Source: Tubiluchus corallicola (taxonomy: Eukaryota; Priapulida; Priapulimorpha; Priapulimorphida; Tubiluchidae). From it: a stretch of DNA of 64,000 nt. The notes under the pieces were generated by a model. The model was given only the letters and a program-made list of their open reading frames with translations. It searched no databases and was not told the origin of the DNA. Below are positions 11,297 through 23,604 of this stretch, one piece after another (position 1 is the first letter of the stretch; every line of letters begins with the position of its first letter). The stretch spans positions 1,041,173 to 1,105,172 of the forward strand of contig JAQGDQ010000007.1 of the NCBI GenBank assembly GCA_030141605.1. The letters run 5' to 3'. The translations under genes were made by a program, and so were the position numbers.

Positions 11297-12750
11297 AATC
11301 ACTTAGTCGTTTGGCTTCATTTACGTAAAGTGCACAACTTCTGTCCCATGCCGCGTGCGATTCGCCACAGTTTGCACACGTTAACTGTTCTGAAGTACAC
11401 TCGTTTGATTCATGCTTTCCTGAGCATTTTCCACATTTGGGGCCTCTAGTACACCATTTCGCAATGTGTTTGTACCCCTGACACTTAAAACATCTGAGTG
11501 GTCTTCTCTTAGGAGCAAACTCTTCTACCGAGCACATCATTTGACCGATTGGTATGCTTTCCTGGACTGCTTTTGTGAGATCGTCTCCTGTCTGGAACGT
11601 AACTTTCACTAATGGCAAGTTTTTCCCGTCTTTTCTTTTGAAGCGTTCAATCTGGATGTTGTCATAGTATCTTTCTATATCAGAGCGTATTTCTGCGTCG
11701 CTCAAGCCCGTATCACAGTCACGCAAGATCCCTATACGCGGAGATACTGGCTTTCTTACGCGAGTACCACCTCCCAAAAATTCTGGCTTCCAGTTCTTTA
11801 TCATATCGTTTGCTGTTGTTTTGTCTGGGACTTGTAATTGAATTTTCCCTCTGGATGTTCTGAAGGCAATATCAAATTTCGTTCTCGGAAAATGTGCACA
11901 CAAATTCTTCTTAATGTTAATGCTGGAACTGACGAGATGTTTTTCGCTCACATTTTCTACAATGACAGTTTTATCAGGGTCATATGGACGAGGAGATACT
12001 TGTAGTGTTACTTGTCTTGGCTGTTTCAGAGAATGACGTTGGCAGGTTCTTTCTGACTGCATTGCTATATAAAGGTTTGCCAGTTTGGCCTGATATTATT
12101 TGTGACATCTTTTTGTCTAGGTTTACAACCAAGTTGTTAACTGTTTCCAGTTTTTCTAATGTTTGTTGCGAATTGTCATGTCCTCTCATAACATTTATGA
12201 CTATCCTTAGTTTTTCAACATCTTTTGACTTCTTGATTAAATTTACAGCTAATGCTTTCATTTCTGTGACTGAGCTATATTCAGTGTCATCTGCCTCGCT
12301 AGTACTGCCGTCATTGTCATCCTGTATGCTGTCATTATTATCGTTATCAACACCATCATAACTATCTACGTCAGAATCACCGTCAGCGTCGTTTACAGCA
12401 GAAAACCTGCCATCGAGGGCGGCGCCACGCTCATTTGTTTGCTGGCTATTATAGCGTTGAGAGGCTTCGGACTGTTTTGTGTAGCAGCGGTTACAGATGA
12501 CAGCAGTAAGTTTTGTAGGCCAAATAGGCGATGCAGTTTTTCTGCAAATATCGCAGGCTGTTTTCTTCGGATTTATGCATTGCTGACTAAGGTTTTCATC
12601 ACAACTATGGGTAGCAGCACATTTAGCACATACAATAGCACTAATCTTTTTAGGTTGCACTGGTCTCTGGGTAGACCTACATATTTCGCAGCTCCGGCGT
12701 TCTTTGGCTTTGTGTTGTGTTTGAGATGCTAACTGGTCTGAATCCGCCAT
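11289..12750 (-). pseudogene. LINE ORF1: gag-like protein with GATA-like and CCHC zinc motifs, one frameshift
   Basis: I start at the ATG at 12750 (MADSDQ); an in-frame TTG at 12765 is less likely. Residues 1-90 carry two C-x2-C-x16-C-x2-C modules, CEICRSTQRP...CAKC and CDICRKTASPIWP...CNRC, resembling GATA-type fingers. An acidic Asp/Asn/Ser-rich segment, a coiled-coil-like stretch and a basic linker follow. After a frameshift between 12062 and 11980 come a region like the R1/Jockey gag fold (PYDPDKTVIVENV onward) and three knuckles: CFKCQGYKHIAKWC, CGKCSGKHESNEC and CANCGESHAAWDRSC. The stop TAA is at 11289-11291. The knuckles and middle domain bind element RNA in this class. The shift equals one extra or two missing bases. 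The upstream fingers are not something I associate with this ORF1 type. Confidence 0.85.
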
Positions 12751-13059
12751 GCTTCTGAGCCTCAAATAGGCCTGATTGTTGGCCTATTCAAAGTTGTTGA
12801 CTGGCTTAATTACCTAGTCCAACCAGTGCAGGTACAAGTGGCTATAGTTGCAATAATATTTTCTAAACAAATAGTTATTTCTTTACCTCAAGATTTCTGC
12901 CTGTCTTCAGGTTCTTTGCAGTTGAAAATATCACCAATGGATTGTTCACCACTTTACGATTGTCACACTATAAGTTTTGCCACAAAACTTTTCGATAAAC
13001 TATTAAAAAAATTATAGTTCGCTCGTAACGAAATACTCATGAGTCTATGTGAAGTCACG

Positions 13060-14299
<1,240 letters not shown>

Positions 14300-14903
14300 A
14301 TTTCTTCTTTTTCTTCAAGGTCCATTCCGTCTATTGTAGATATTGAGGCATTAACATTTATTAGAGTATTCTACCCGCTCCTGTCTGCAGCTAACAGCGT
14401 AAGTTCTTCTACTCCTAAAAATAGATTTGGTTGAAGTTGTTGAACATCTCTATTTATCTTAGTTATCGAAGTTGTTCTTGGTTTGCCAGGTAGTTTTGTG
14501 CAAGGTTTTAAGGCTTCCTTTAAGGCGATTCTTGCTAGTAAATCACTTAGTGATCTTAGAAGGTGTAATCTTAATCTTCGGATCTTGACTTGCTCCTATG
14601 CATTTCTTTTGTTTTTGTGTATAAATCTTCATTTTTGATTATGTATGGCCTTCTTAACTTTAGAACTTTCCTTAGAAGACTTCTGTGAAGCATGTCAATC
14701 TGCTTTTCTTGAGTAATTGTTAGATTCCATCATTCACTGTTGTGCATAAATATGCTGTTAAGGTCAGCATTAAATAATCGAAGTCTTATGTTAAGACAAT
14801 TTCTTGCTAGTTAATGTATTCTTGCGTTGAAGAAAAGCATGCATTGCTTGTTGCTTTTAATATCATATTCAGTGTTTAGAAAAGTGCCCATATACTTGCA
14901 CTC
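14300..14903 (-). pseudogene. Decayed LINE reverse transcriptase C-terminus (GRPxTTW type)
   Basis: Read on the minus strand with stops and shifts, the region gives CKYMGTFLNTEYDIKSNKQ, FFNARIH, LNIRLRLFNADLNSIFMHNSE, EKQIDMLHRSLLRKVLKLRR, LARIALKEALKP and PGKPRTTSITKINRDVQQL, ending LAADRSGWNTLIN. The order (RLFN..LNSIF, EKQID..HRSLLRK, GKPRTTW-like, ADR..W) is the C-terminal part of an endonuclease-reverse transcriptase LINE of RTE-like or related type. It differs from the intact LINE at 7.6-13.06 kb. It carries several in-frame stops and is a dead fragment. Confidence 0.7.
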
Positions 14904-14939
14904 TTATATATATTACTGCCCATATATTACTGATGTCAT

Positions 14940-15690
14940 TTTTAAGTGTTTTTAACAAGAGGCATAGATGCTCTTACGAATGTTTACTATGCTTACGTGC
15001 AACTAATTTTGAAATATTGCTCCACTGAATCTATGTTCCTAGAACGCATATATTGGTGTTACTGATAAAATTCAAAATGTGCAAAAAGCATTCATACGCA
15101 GGTTGCTTTGCAAGTCTTCCAGAACGGGTTGCCCATAAAAGGAACGCATGCTCAATATGGACCCACTAGTACTTAGAAGGCTTAGAGCTGACCTGATTAT
15201 AGTTTTCAAAATCTTAGGGTTGATGTATTTTTAATTGAAGCATTTGATTTTCGCAGTTAATTCACACTAAATTCAAACTACTTTAAAAACTGTAATTTCA
15301 ATAATCATTTTAGAATTTTTCGTTAGTTTAGAGGATGCGCTTCGTAGAGCCACCCTGAATCCCAATGTACATACAATTTGTAAATATTTATTTTATAATA
15401 GTCACTAACAATTTACATGGTATATCTGTAAAAGTGTTTATTTTTGGTTCATTGATCGTAATTTTATAAAGCTTTAGATCATTAAAACTTTTATTGTACT
15501 AGCCCGTTGAGGCTCCTTAAGTCGCTATCGTAATGTTTGTATAATTGTGATTTCACGAAACTGATTTTTTTGAGCCTTGTTAACCCTGGTTGCTCCAGCG
15601 CTTTTAACTTTTTACTATTTACTTGTGCATTATTATTTTGTTGAAAGTGCAAATAAAATTCATCCATTCATTCATTCATAAAATGACTAC
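14940..15690 (+). mobile_element. Decayed LINE 3' fragment with (CATT)n tail, plus strand
   Basis: Around 15000-15240 the + strand reads VQLILKYCSTES, then KIQNVQKAFIRRLL, ERMLNMDPLVLRRLRADL and IIVFKIL. This is the conserved end of CR1/Jockey-type reverse transcriptases, where the pattern is VQ..F.RR, then L.L..L..RR...DL...YKI. About 400 bp of 3' UTR-like sequence follows, then AATAAA at 15653 and a CATCCATTCATTCATTCAT tail. Stops interrupt the frame. It abuts the oppositely oriented RT relic at 14300-14903, so two insertions lie back to back. Confidence 0.65.
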
Positions 15691-16720
15691 CCGGAAAACC
15701 GTTTTTCTTTACTCGCAAGCGATTTAGTGCCGAAATGCCTTCCGTCCGACTATTATGTTACAAGCGATTTATCGGATGCCTCCAATCCATAATTCATACC
15801 ACGGTTTCATAATGAAAATACGTTAATATACACGTAAAAGCTGTTTGGTTTTTCCTCAGTGGATAAACATCACATCAGTACCGCAAGGACCTACGTAACT
15901 AGGACGTATCGGTTTGAGAAAGGTAATAGAGGCGGTAATGAATAAATCAATAAAGCAAGTTTTGCTGTGTAAACTCAAACTACGTATGATATTCAGCCGT
16001 ATTCAAAACGTGCTGACGATTTTTTAATTATTACTTATATACTTGTGGTCTATATATTGCCCCACTCATTTCTTAATGCTACTAGTTCCGGTAATGATAT
16101 TATTACACAAACCGGCGATATGATAAAAATTACGTAACCGCCACAATTGAATGTTACTATAATTTTGAAAAACCTGCAACAATTTCTTGGTTGTTCCTGG
16201 CTTGTTACTAGTGTCATGGAGTGTAGTCTAATTTTATAACCTGTTTCATTGCCCACGCTAAAACCAACTAAATGAATCGTTTGAATAAACTTCAACAAGT
16301 TTTTTGTTTTGTTATTGTTATATGGCGAGTCAAACTCCGGCCGTGCGGCTAAGGTGATTTATACATTGGCACATTCATGCGAACAATCACTCGATCATAC
16401 TCGCACGCAAATCCCTCGAAATCGTGATAGGAAATTATTACGAGATGTTAATCACGCCAATTTAGCTGGAAGGCATTGATCTGTTCTCTTTGTAGCTGTG
16501 GATGTGTGAAGTTCAACGGATAAAGAGAAGCCTGCTAATTCTTGGAATAATACGCGTGGTCCGAGCTAATTAATTGTCTTGTATGGAACATGCCGCCTTG
16601 GTCTGTCATCACTTTCCTTTTTAACCATTGCTGTTATTACTGCAATTGTTATTGAGATGTACTTCATGAAAGTCCCGCTATCACTGAAACAAATAGTTAT
16701 TATGGAATACCAGACTTGTG
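15691..16720. other. Intergenic, nothing recognised
   Basis: Unremarkable AT-rich sequence. Open frames up to 82 codons (16050-16298, minus) have no recognisable similarity. Confidence 0.5.
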
Positions 16721-17240
16721 CCTACAATACGCAGTGTTTGAAAATCATATTACTAATGAAGAGGTTATAGGCCTTTCGGGGTGCACCTCGTAAAAACCCG
16801 CTGCCATTACAAACGGACAGTCATTTGTGGAACACTCATTCCTACGATGTGCTGTGGTCGAAAGTGATGTTTCTGATGAAGCTGTTGTTAACCACATTTT
16901 TAAAACCAAAAATGGGTACTCATTTGTGTACTGCCGATGATATACACCTATGATGTACAGTGGCCGAAAATCGTGTTCCTAACAAGGAGGTTATATGCCT
17001 TTTTGGGGGCACCTGTTTTAGGATCTATCCCTTGAAAGCCCCTCTCCCATTACAGACGGGTAGTCATTAGAAAAATTTTACACACCGTCTATGATATGGA
17101 GTGTTCGAAAGTCATGTGTTATAGGCCTTTCTGGAGGTACATATTTTGGGATAATCATAAACGGGTAATCATTTGTGGACTGCCAGACTCGTACCTCCGA
17201 TATGAAGTTGTCTCAAATCATGTTCCTGGTGAGGATGTTA
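16721..17240 (+). repeat. Degenerate tandem array, about 120-bp unit, five units
   Basis: Five related units start at 16721, 16841, 16947, 17087 and 17194. Each begins close to CCTAYGATRTGCAGTGKTCG, continues AAARTCATGTTYCT, then GAGGTTATAGGCCTTT and a GGGGCACCT block, and ends near CCATTACARACGGGTAGTC followed by ATTTGTGGACTGCC. Unit length varies from 106 to 140 bp because segments are lost. The short open frame at 17096-17305 is a by-product. It looks like an old satellite-type array or duplicated transposon piece. Confidence 0.65.
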
Positions 17241-17339
17241 TCTCGTCACTTGTTCTTGCTGGCAGTATGGCAGTGGTAGAGTTGCGGGCAGCGAGGCAGT
17301 GGTAGTATTGCTGTCGTTTTGTTGCTTTGTAGATCTTGT

Positions 17340-17750
17340 TCATGGTGATGGCTGTTTTAGTGTCGTTGTTTTTGCTGTTGATACTTCCGTTGTCATTACC
17401 GCCATCTTGTCATCTTCGTAACTGGCATTACAATTGTCTTTGTTATTATTGCAGTCTTAATAGTGCTTCTGCTCTTGTGTGGCTAACTGTTGCCCTTTGT
17501 GCTTTTGCTGTCATTGTACTTATTTGATATTGTGACTTGTTCGTCGTTGTATTGCAATAGTTCCATTGTGTTGTATTGTATTGTATCGTTGTCGTGTCCT
17601 TGTTATTGTTGTTGCTGCTGTTGCTGTTATTATTGTCGTCGTTGTTATTGTTATTGTTACTCTTGCTATTGCTGTTGCTGCCATAGCTACTATTGGCGTT
17701 GCTACCACCCACATCACTACTGTTCCTCTTACATATTTCTGGATAATATT
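17340..17750. repeat. TTG/TTA/CTG-rich low-complexity tract
   Basis: Irregular trinucleotide-like run of GTT, ATT, GCT and GTC. It produces overlapping low-complexity open frames (poly-Cys, poly-Val, Asn/Ser-rich) on both strands, none of which is credible as protein. Confidence 0.8.
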
Positions 17751-18864
17751 AATTAGCTAAGCTTCAGCAGACTGTGCTTTGTGTAATTCACAATTGGCTT
17801 CACGTCCAAGACTGATACTCAGAATTCAGAAACTTGAATAAAAAGCACCCAATTATTATAATATCGCTATCCTACTTAATTAAAAACAAACCGTCCGCAG
17901 TCGTTGTGGGCGGTGAGACCTAGAAAAGGAATGCGGTTAAAAGCCACGCACGTGCGTCTTGTTAAATTATAAGAAGCTGCATAATAGTGACAGACAAACT
18001 GCCTTGGCAGTTAGCAGCAATTTTACGCGAAGCCAGGCTATAGACAACACATGCAGTGCGCGTTGCATTCAAGTACTGACGTTACTATACTTTATCGCTC
18101 CTTATTGTACAATATTAATTATGTTTGTGCGACGTTCATCTAAATAGTAACAAATGCGAAGTTTGACACAAACATAAATTTTTCTGATGATTTTGTTTCA
18201 AGTTTCGCTTGAACGGTGACATTGTCATTAAAGTCTGGCCAGCAGTATGATATCTCTAATGCAAGCAGGTTTGGCCCAATAACGTGTGGCGATTGTTAGT
18301 GTCAGTGATAAGCCTCCCTAATATCGTTGACGTTTCTCTCATTAATCGCAGTAATTTCTAGGGCTTCAAATGAGTAAACCCGCCTGCAATATGAAGCCAC
18401 TGAGCGGCATGTGAGATCGCATTACTTGCCGTGTGTGGGAACATTATGAATTCACACAAAAACAACTTGTGTGGCTAAAAATTTTAATTAGTCTTTATTG
18501 TGCTTACCTGCATGACAGTTGTAATTTAGCTGTCATGAAAAGGGTCGAATATTTGCTGAGAATTTATGTAATTTGTTTTGTGACCCATTGATTTAAACAC
18601 AACATTAAAATGAGGTTGAATCACTACTTGGTTTTTATTACGGTGTTACGAGACGTGTTGGTTGCATCCAGCACAGGATATGACGTTATTAACGAGGGAA
18701 GTAAGCTTGATGTTAATCGCTTGCAAAAGATTTTCGGATATAAATGGGAAGGTAAGTGCATTGCTCGATTACCACGATGATTGCTAATAGATGCACGTGT
18801 GTTGTTAATAGATGTATCAACATCTATAGAGACTGTAAATATATTATTGCCCCAAAGTAAAATA
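17751..18864. other. Intergenic, nothing recognised
   Basis: No gene or repeat family was recognised. A small hairpin, GCATGACAG/CTGTCATGA, sits at about 18511-18537. The minus-strand frame at 18624-18947 begins inside the neighbouring RT relic and then runs into unrelated sequence. Confidence 0.45.
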
Positions 18865-19110
18865 AGAATGAAGTGTAATTTGACCCGCTGAAAAGTTATT
18901 TTGCAAATAATTTCTGATAAGGTTAAGGGATGTACTGTTAAATCCAAGAAGTTTGAGATTATTGAGCAATAAAGCGTAGTTTAAACTGTTAAATGCTTTG
19001 CTTAGACCCAGAAATGTTCTTACTATGTATTTGTTTTTGTCAAAATTTGATCTCCAATTTCGGTTAGCATTTAGTATTTCATTGATAGTTGAGTATTTTT
19101 TGAAGCCATT
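18865..19110 (-). pseudogene. Non-LTR reverse transcriptase fragment (RT motif A region)
   Basis: The minus strand encodes GFKKYSTINEILNANRNWRS, then NKYIVRTFLGLSKAFNSLNY, ALLLNNLKLLGF and LNLIRNYLQNNF. This corresponds to the GFR..STxxAil, vFLDLSKAFDtvnH, ll.KL..lGf and l..I.sYL.NR blocks of CR1/Jockey/Rex-type RTs. The catalytic Asp of LDLSKAF is read as Gly (LGLSKAF). The match ends in a frameshift near 18947-18870, where FQRVKLHFI continues in another frame. It is an isolated, dead fragment of about 80 codons. Confidence 0.75.
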
Positions 19111-20563
19111 AATGTAAATAACGATGTAAAAATTAATATAATTTATGTTGTATAATATAGTGTTATATAATAACACTTTTTGTGCAACACGATAGAAGTG
19201 ACAGAAAGTCTATTTTTAAGTGTTTTTATGTTTTGTATGTAATTTTTGGCGCAACTGTTTTTGCTAAAATGTCAGATAAATTCCGACAAAGTTTTTAGTA
19301 ATAGCATTTGCCAAGAACAGTTGTCGTAAAAGTCACTGAAATGGAGTGTTATCACTCTTGAATAAACAGTAAAAGTAGATGATATAACCACAAAAATGTC
19401 GAATTGAATTTATGAAACTCTGTTACTTAAAAAGCGAACATACATAAATTGATCTATGGTGCACGCAGCCACGATGACACCCAGACCAAAGACGACAATG
19501 ACAACAACAACGACAGTGGCTGATTATTGTCGGTTGCGCTTTATTTTAATTATTTTTTACATAGATGGCTCGGGGTTGCTATCATCACATAACTTAACGT
19601 TTTACTGCACTTTCTGCAGAGAAGTTTTTATTATGCTTTCGAAGCTTAATGAAGACGCGCCGAGAAAATGCGTACTCTTAAAGTTTTAATCGAAAATTAT
19701 CAGCAAAACTTAATTTGCTGTGTGTGCGGTGGCAGCAAGTCCAGAAACAGCAGCTCCGGGAATGTATTTATCCAGGTTTATTACGTATTCGGTTTGTGCA
19801 TTTTATTTTTTCGACCAATATAATCACACAGAAATACCCATAAAGTGCCTGCGCTGTATAGATTGATGTCAACAAGAAAGCAATAAACAGGATCGTTTAA
19901 TTCTTTCGAGTGACGTGCATCCAATTTTATAAAACCTTAACTGTAGCTGGCAGGAGACACAATTTTGAAATTTCACCGCTTGTACAACATTTATTGTGTA
20001 TCCAATCCATTTAGATTTTGCAAGGTTTCAATGTATAGCTGCTTTAACGCCAAAATAGTCGACGAAGTAGATGCAGTAAATTAATACCTATGTCTGAAAA
20101 TTTTCATTTGATTTCAGCCAGAAAATGTCCGTAAGCTGAAAGCTAACATGTGTTACGGTTTTTTAAAAGAGCGTATTAATTTCCTCCCGGAACACACCCT
20201 GTACGTAGCTTTTAAGTATTTTGGAAGAACTGATGTTGGATTTAAAGCATATTTTAAAAAGCAAAAAGGTTTTCATATATATTTGAATTTTCCGGTGCAC
20301 TGTACTGTCTTTGCAAGATTATTTTGATAATCGCAAACGTATAGGTGGAGATTGGAGCAGCATAATAGATAATCGTTTTTACATTTTTTGACATTTACAG
20401 TAAAATAAAAATAATGAAATAAAATAAAATAAAATAAAATGTAACAGATTTAGCCCAATCTGGAAAAATAAATTAGAAAAAAAATTGGAAGCAGCTTAGG
20501 GAGGCCTTTAAGTCGCTGCTTGGCGGAAAACAATTTTGCGTGGTAAGCCAACACTTCGCCTGT
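19111..20563. other. Intergenic, with an (AAAAT)n microsatellite
   Basis: The only structure seen is the run of AAAAT pentamers at 20401-20440. Short open frames here match nothing I know. Confidence 0.5.
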
Positions 20564-20643
20564 TATCTTTTCACCAGTCTACTTTTTCGCCAGTTTACTT
20601 TTTTGCCAGTCTACTTTTTCGCCAATCTATCTTTTCGTCAGTG
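20564..20643. repeat. Five tandem 16-bp units, left terminus of foldback-like element
   Basis: Exact 16-bp periodicity is seen, with units starting at 20564, 20580, 20596, 20612 and 20628; the consensus is TACTTTTTCGCCAGTC. A partial sixth unit (CTTCGCCTGT) precedes them. Confidence 0.85.
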
Positions 20644-21860
20644 TATCGTGACTAACACTGACCTAGAAGTCACCATTGCCAATTAGGTGTCGATATGGTT
20701 TCATTTGAACACTTTGTGAACGGAAGATATAAGTCCTACAGAGGCGTGCCATAGCCATATATCGTTCGATTCGCAATAAAACGTAGAACCTGATGCACTG
20801 TGTCAAAATCGCTAGTCGCCTTTCATTTAGCCAGAAAATGGCAATAAATAGGATGTCCGGTCGAAAATTTGACATTCAGTATCTGCTGTTATTTTCGTTT
20901 TGCGATTTTAGTTTCTGAGATACGCATCTTTTTTTGGAATAACTCAAAAACTACACAGAGCTACTCCACTAAATTTGGTGTGTTTGTAGCTAGCGCCTGC
21001 TGACCTGCTTGAGTTATGAGCCAAAAATCATCCAAATATGTCCATCTTTGATAAATCTTAATTCCTACAAGAAACGCCACCTACCAAGATCGCGCTGAGT
21101 GGTGATTGTTCGATCAATAACTTGCTACCTAGCCGCCACCACCACCGGGCTGCTACGCTATGCACGTTTTTCTGGTACATGTCGGTACCATACTTATACT
21201 ATCAGGTTAGCAAGTATCGACATGGTTTCCTTTAAACGCTGTCTGAACGAAAACCGTAAGTCCCACAGAGACGTACCATATATCATTTGATTCGCAATGA
21301 AACGTAGAATGAGATGCGCTAAAAGTGCTAAAAGTTTTTACTCTGTTTTGTTTACCTAAAATAATTTTGTTTGCCGAAATTTGGCAAATTGCATAAACGA
21401 GATGTGACGAAGGTGTCGAAATGCCTAATTTGGGAATCCATATCTTATGCAAAAGTTTAGTTGAACTGTTTTATGATATAAAACCAAACTGTTTTGAAGT
21501 CAGATTTTACTTGTTTGTTCAATGTCACCGTTTTATGCATTACTATATCATGTAATTGAAGCCAAGTAGACGACATTTTTGGCTGTTGAGTTCGTCCAAG
21601 AATTCCGCTCTAACCTGTCGAGTTGTGCGGATGTTCTCTTGTGGTCGGTCTAGTAGTTATAGTGTTTGCTTGCAGAAAAGAAATCTGTCAGCATGGTGCA
21701 TGACATAGATGATAGCTGCTTGTTAACGATGATACTTTCCTGTTACTAACTGTTACTGATGATACTTACCTATTGCTCATGGAATTTATCTGACACTGAT
21801 GGTACTTACCTGTTACTGGCGCTACATACCGGCTGTCGATAATTTACCTGAATTTACATG

Positions 21861-21916
21861 TCGAAAAGGTAGAATGGCGAAAAAGTAGACTGACGAATTG
21901 TGGACTGGCGAAACGA
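21861..21916. repeat. Inverted counterpart of the 16-bp units, right terminus
   Basis: Three to four diverged units read, on the minus strand, TACCTTTTCGA, TACTTTTTCGCCATTC, CACAATTCGTCAGTC and GTTTCGCCAGTC. They are complementary to the array at 20564-20643. Just inside (about 21735-21850) is a looser repeat of TGATGATACTTACCTGTTAC. Confidence 0.7.
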
Positions 21917-23604
21917 CATACAATCATTTGTGTTATGTCTTTATTATTATTATTATATTATTAGTATTTTTCATTGTTAAAAATGTTACAAACAATGTAC
22001 ACATAGCATGCAAAGTTTGTAGGTGCTGATGATTTAGGAAACGTTATATTTTATACGTGAATTATTAACCTGATTCGTGAAAGAAATACTAGGGTGAAAA
22101 CTAATCTAATAACAAACGACAATCTGCTGTGACACAGAGAAAGCAAAAAAGCTCAAAAACTTGTTGCAATGCGCACTTTTTATCACGTTCAAGAGTTAAA
22201 CGCTAAGTACCAATAAATAATAGACTTCTATTAAACATCAACGTAGTGTGCTAAACCTGTTTTTGAGAATTGATACATTTGATGATAAAATTGTTTACGA
22301 AGCCAAACTTTTCCACATGGATCAGATTACTTTTAAAGGCAACAGCAATTTCATGTTGCCATGTTAACAAACATTTTTTTAATTTGTATCGTTGAAGGTA
22401 AAAGGTCGCGAAATTCTTGCCGAAAATTAAGAGTTTCAATAATTTGCTACACAACTAGAATGTGCTGCTCCACTGCGTTAACATCTGGTAAAGATTTAAG
22501 TGTGTTAATAGAAGCCATTGCTGAATAATCCTAACTTTATGTTTATTTATGGAACGAGTGACGTGTACTTGCACTTTCCGTCTATGTGTGTTTGCTGTAT
22601 TTAACATCAGATTTCAACTTTGTGGTGAACAGTTTTACCATGTTTTAAAGAATGATCTTAGCCATGTTATTTTTTATGGATTCTCCGCATAATAGGGACT
22701 CACAAACTTCATAAACGTCTTAAGGTTTATTAATTTCATAAGCCACAAAGTTCAAAAACTCTTAATGAGGTGATGCTGATATAATGCATTGAGGCCGTGG
22801 AACTCACTTTTTTACTGGAACAACCACGTTGGTACATTATTTTAAAATGTTGGTCATAAAATATCGTACTTTTGTTTTAAGATTTTTTTAAAAGTATTTT
22901 AAAATAAAATGAGTTTAATTCATTTAAACAATACGCATGTATGCGTATACAATTTAAGCGTGTACTAAGCTGACAGTGACGGGGCCAATGTTAGCGTAGA
23001 ATGAATTTCTGATAAACTCAGCATCGCAAACATACTATTTACCAAGTGTCTCCACTCGTCGAGAGTAGTACGTTGTAACAAAGATTTTCGAGATTAGTAT
23101 AATTATTATAACAAATTTTAGCGCCAAGTCGGACTTTGAAATAGCTAAAATTTAATAGCTTTTAACACTCAATGCTAACTGTTTATCCAAAAACTTGAAA
23201 GCTGCTGACTCGATAACTCACGTTCATTTCGTTATCCTTTCATCTACATATTGCTATTAAAATTAATTATGCTCTATTTACATTTTATTTTAATTCATTA
23301 TTGTTATAACCCGGGTTGGACACTATACATATTTCGCAGCAGTATGAGCCTAATCCCACAGAGCTATTTACTGTACGTCTTCCAATCTTCTAATTATTAA
23401 AACCCTGATGAAATTAAGCATTAATGCAAAATGCAGAGAGCAGCTAAGAAATCGTTTCCTGCGCAACCTCGAGGGTAATTTTGACAACTTACCAGCAAAT
23501 CTATGCTAAAGTAAAAGGTTAAAGGTATAATTGATATTATTTAGTGCATCACGATTGGTTTAGCAACTGGATTAGCAAAGTCGCTTGACAATTGGGTGAA
23601 CATC
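21917..23604. other. Intergenic, nothing recognised
   Basis: AT-rich DNA with no recognisable gene, RNA or repeat family. The only open frame over 60 codons (22251-22454, minus) has no similarity that I know. Confidence 0.5.

Larger units (their letters stand above)
7597..13059 (-). mobile_element. Near-full-length non-LTR retrotransposon (Jockey/R1-like)
   Basis: A LINE of about 5.46 kb on the minus strand. In element order it has about 310 bp of 5' leader, ORF1 (12750-11289), ORF2 (11296-7919) and an AT-rich 3' tail ending near 7597 in AATAATAATAAAAAA before (TC)n. ORF1 has CCHC knuckles; ORF2 has an APE-type endonuclease, a reverse transcriptase and a C-terminal Cys/His motif. This order and the overlapping ORFs fit the Jockey/R1/LOA group of non-LTR elements. 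Reading frames are nearly complete, with four frameshifts and no internal stops otherwise, so the copy is young or its breaks are sequencing errors. (GA)n lies on both sides. Open frames on the + strand over this interval (for example 7902-8438 and 11984-12361) are antisense shadows. Confidence 0.9.
20564..21916. mobile_element. Foldback-like non-autonomous DNA element with iterated 16-bp termini
   Basis: Both ends carry short tandem repeats that are inverted relative to each other: TACTTTTTCGCCAGTC units on the left, and their complement (GTAGACTGGCGAAAAA type) on the right. The 1.35 kb between them has no transposase frame. It includes a direct repeat of about 100 bp, 20691-20796 versus 21218-21317, sharing blocks such as ATTCGCAATRAAACGTAGAA. 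Inverted, internally tandem termini are the hallmark of Foldback-type or subterminal-repeat-rich MITE elements. I could not define a target duplication, so the ends are approximate. Confidence 0.55.

Noticed and set aside
12000-12062. Programmed ribosomal frameshift in LINE ORF1
   Set aside because: No slippery heptamer or downstream structure is apparent; a simple indel explains it.
10773-12732. Several + strand frames of 70-125 codons
   Set aside because: Antisense shadows of LINE ORF1 and ORF2.
20564-20643. CRISPR-like array
   Set aside because: Units are contiguous 16-mers without spacers, in an animal genome, and paired with an inverted copy.
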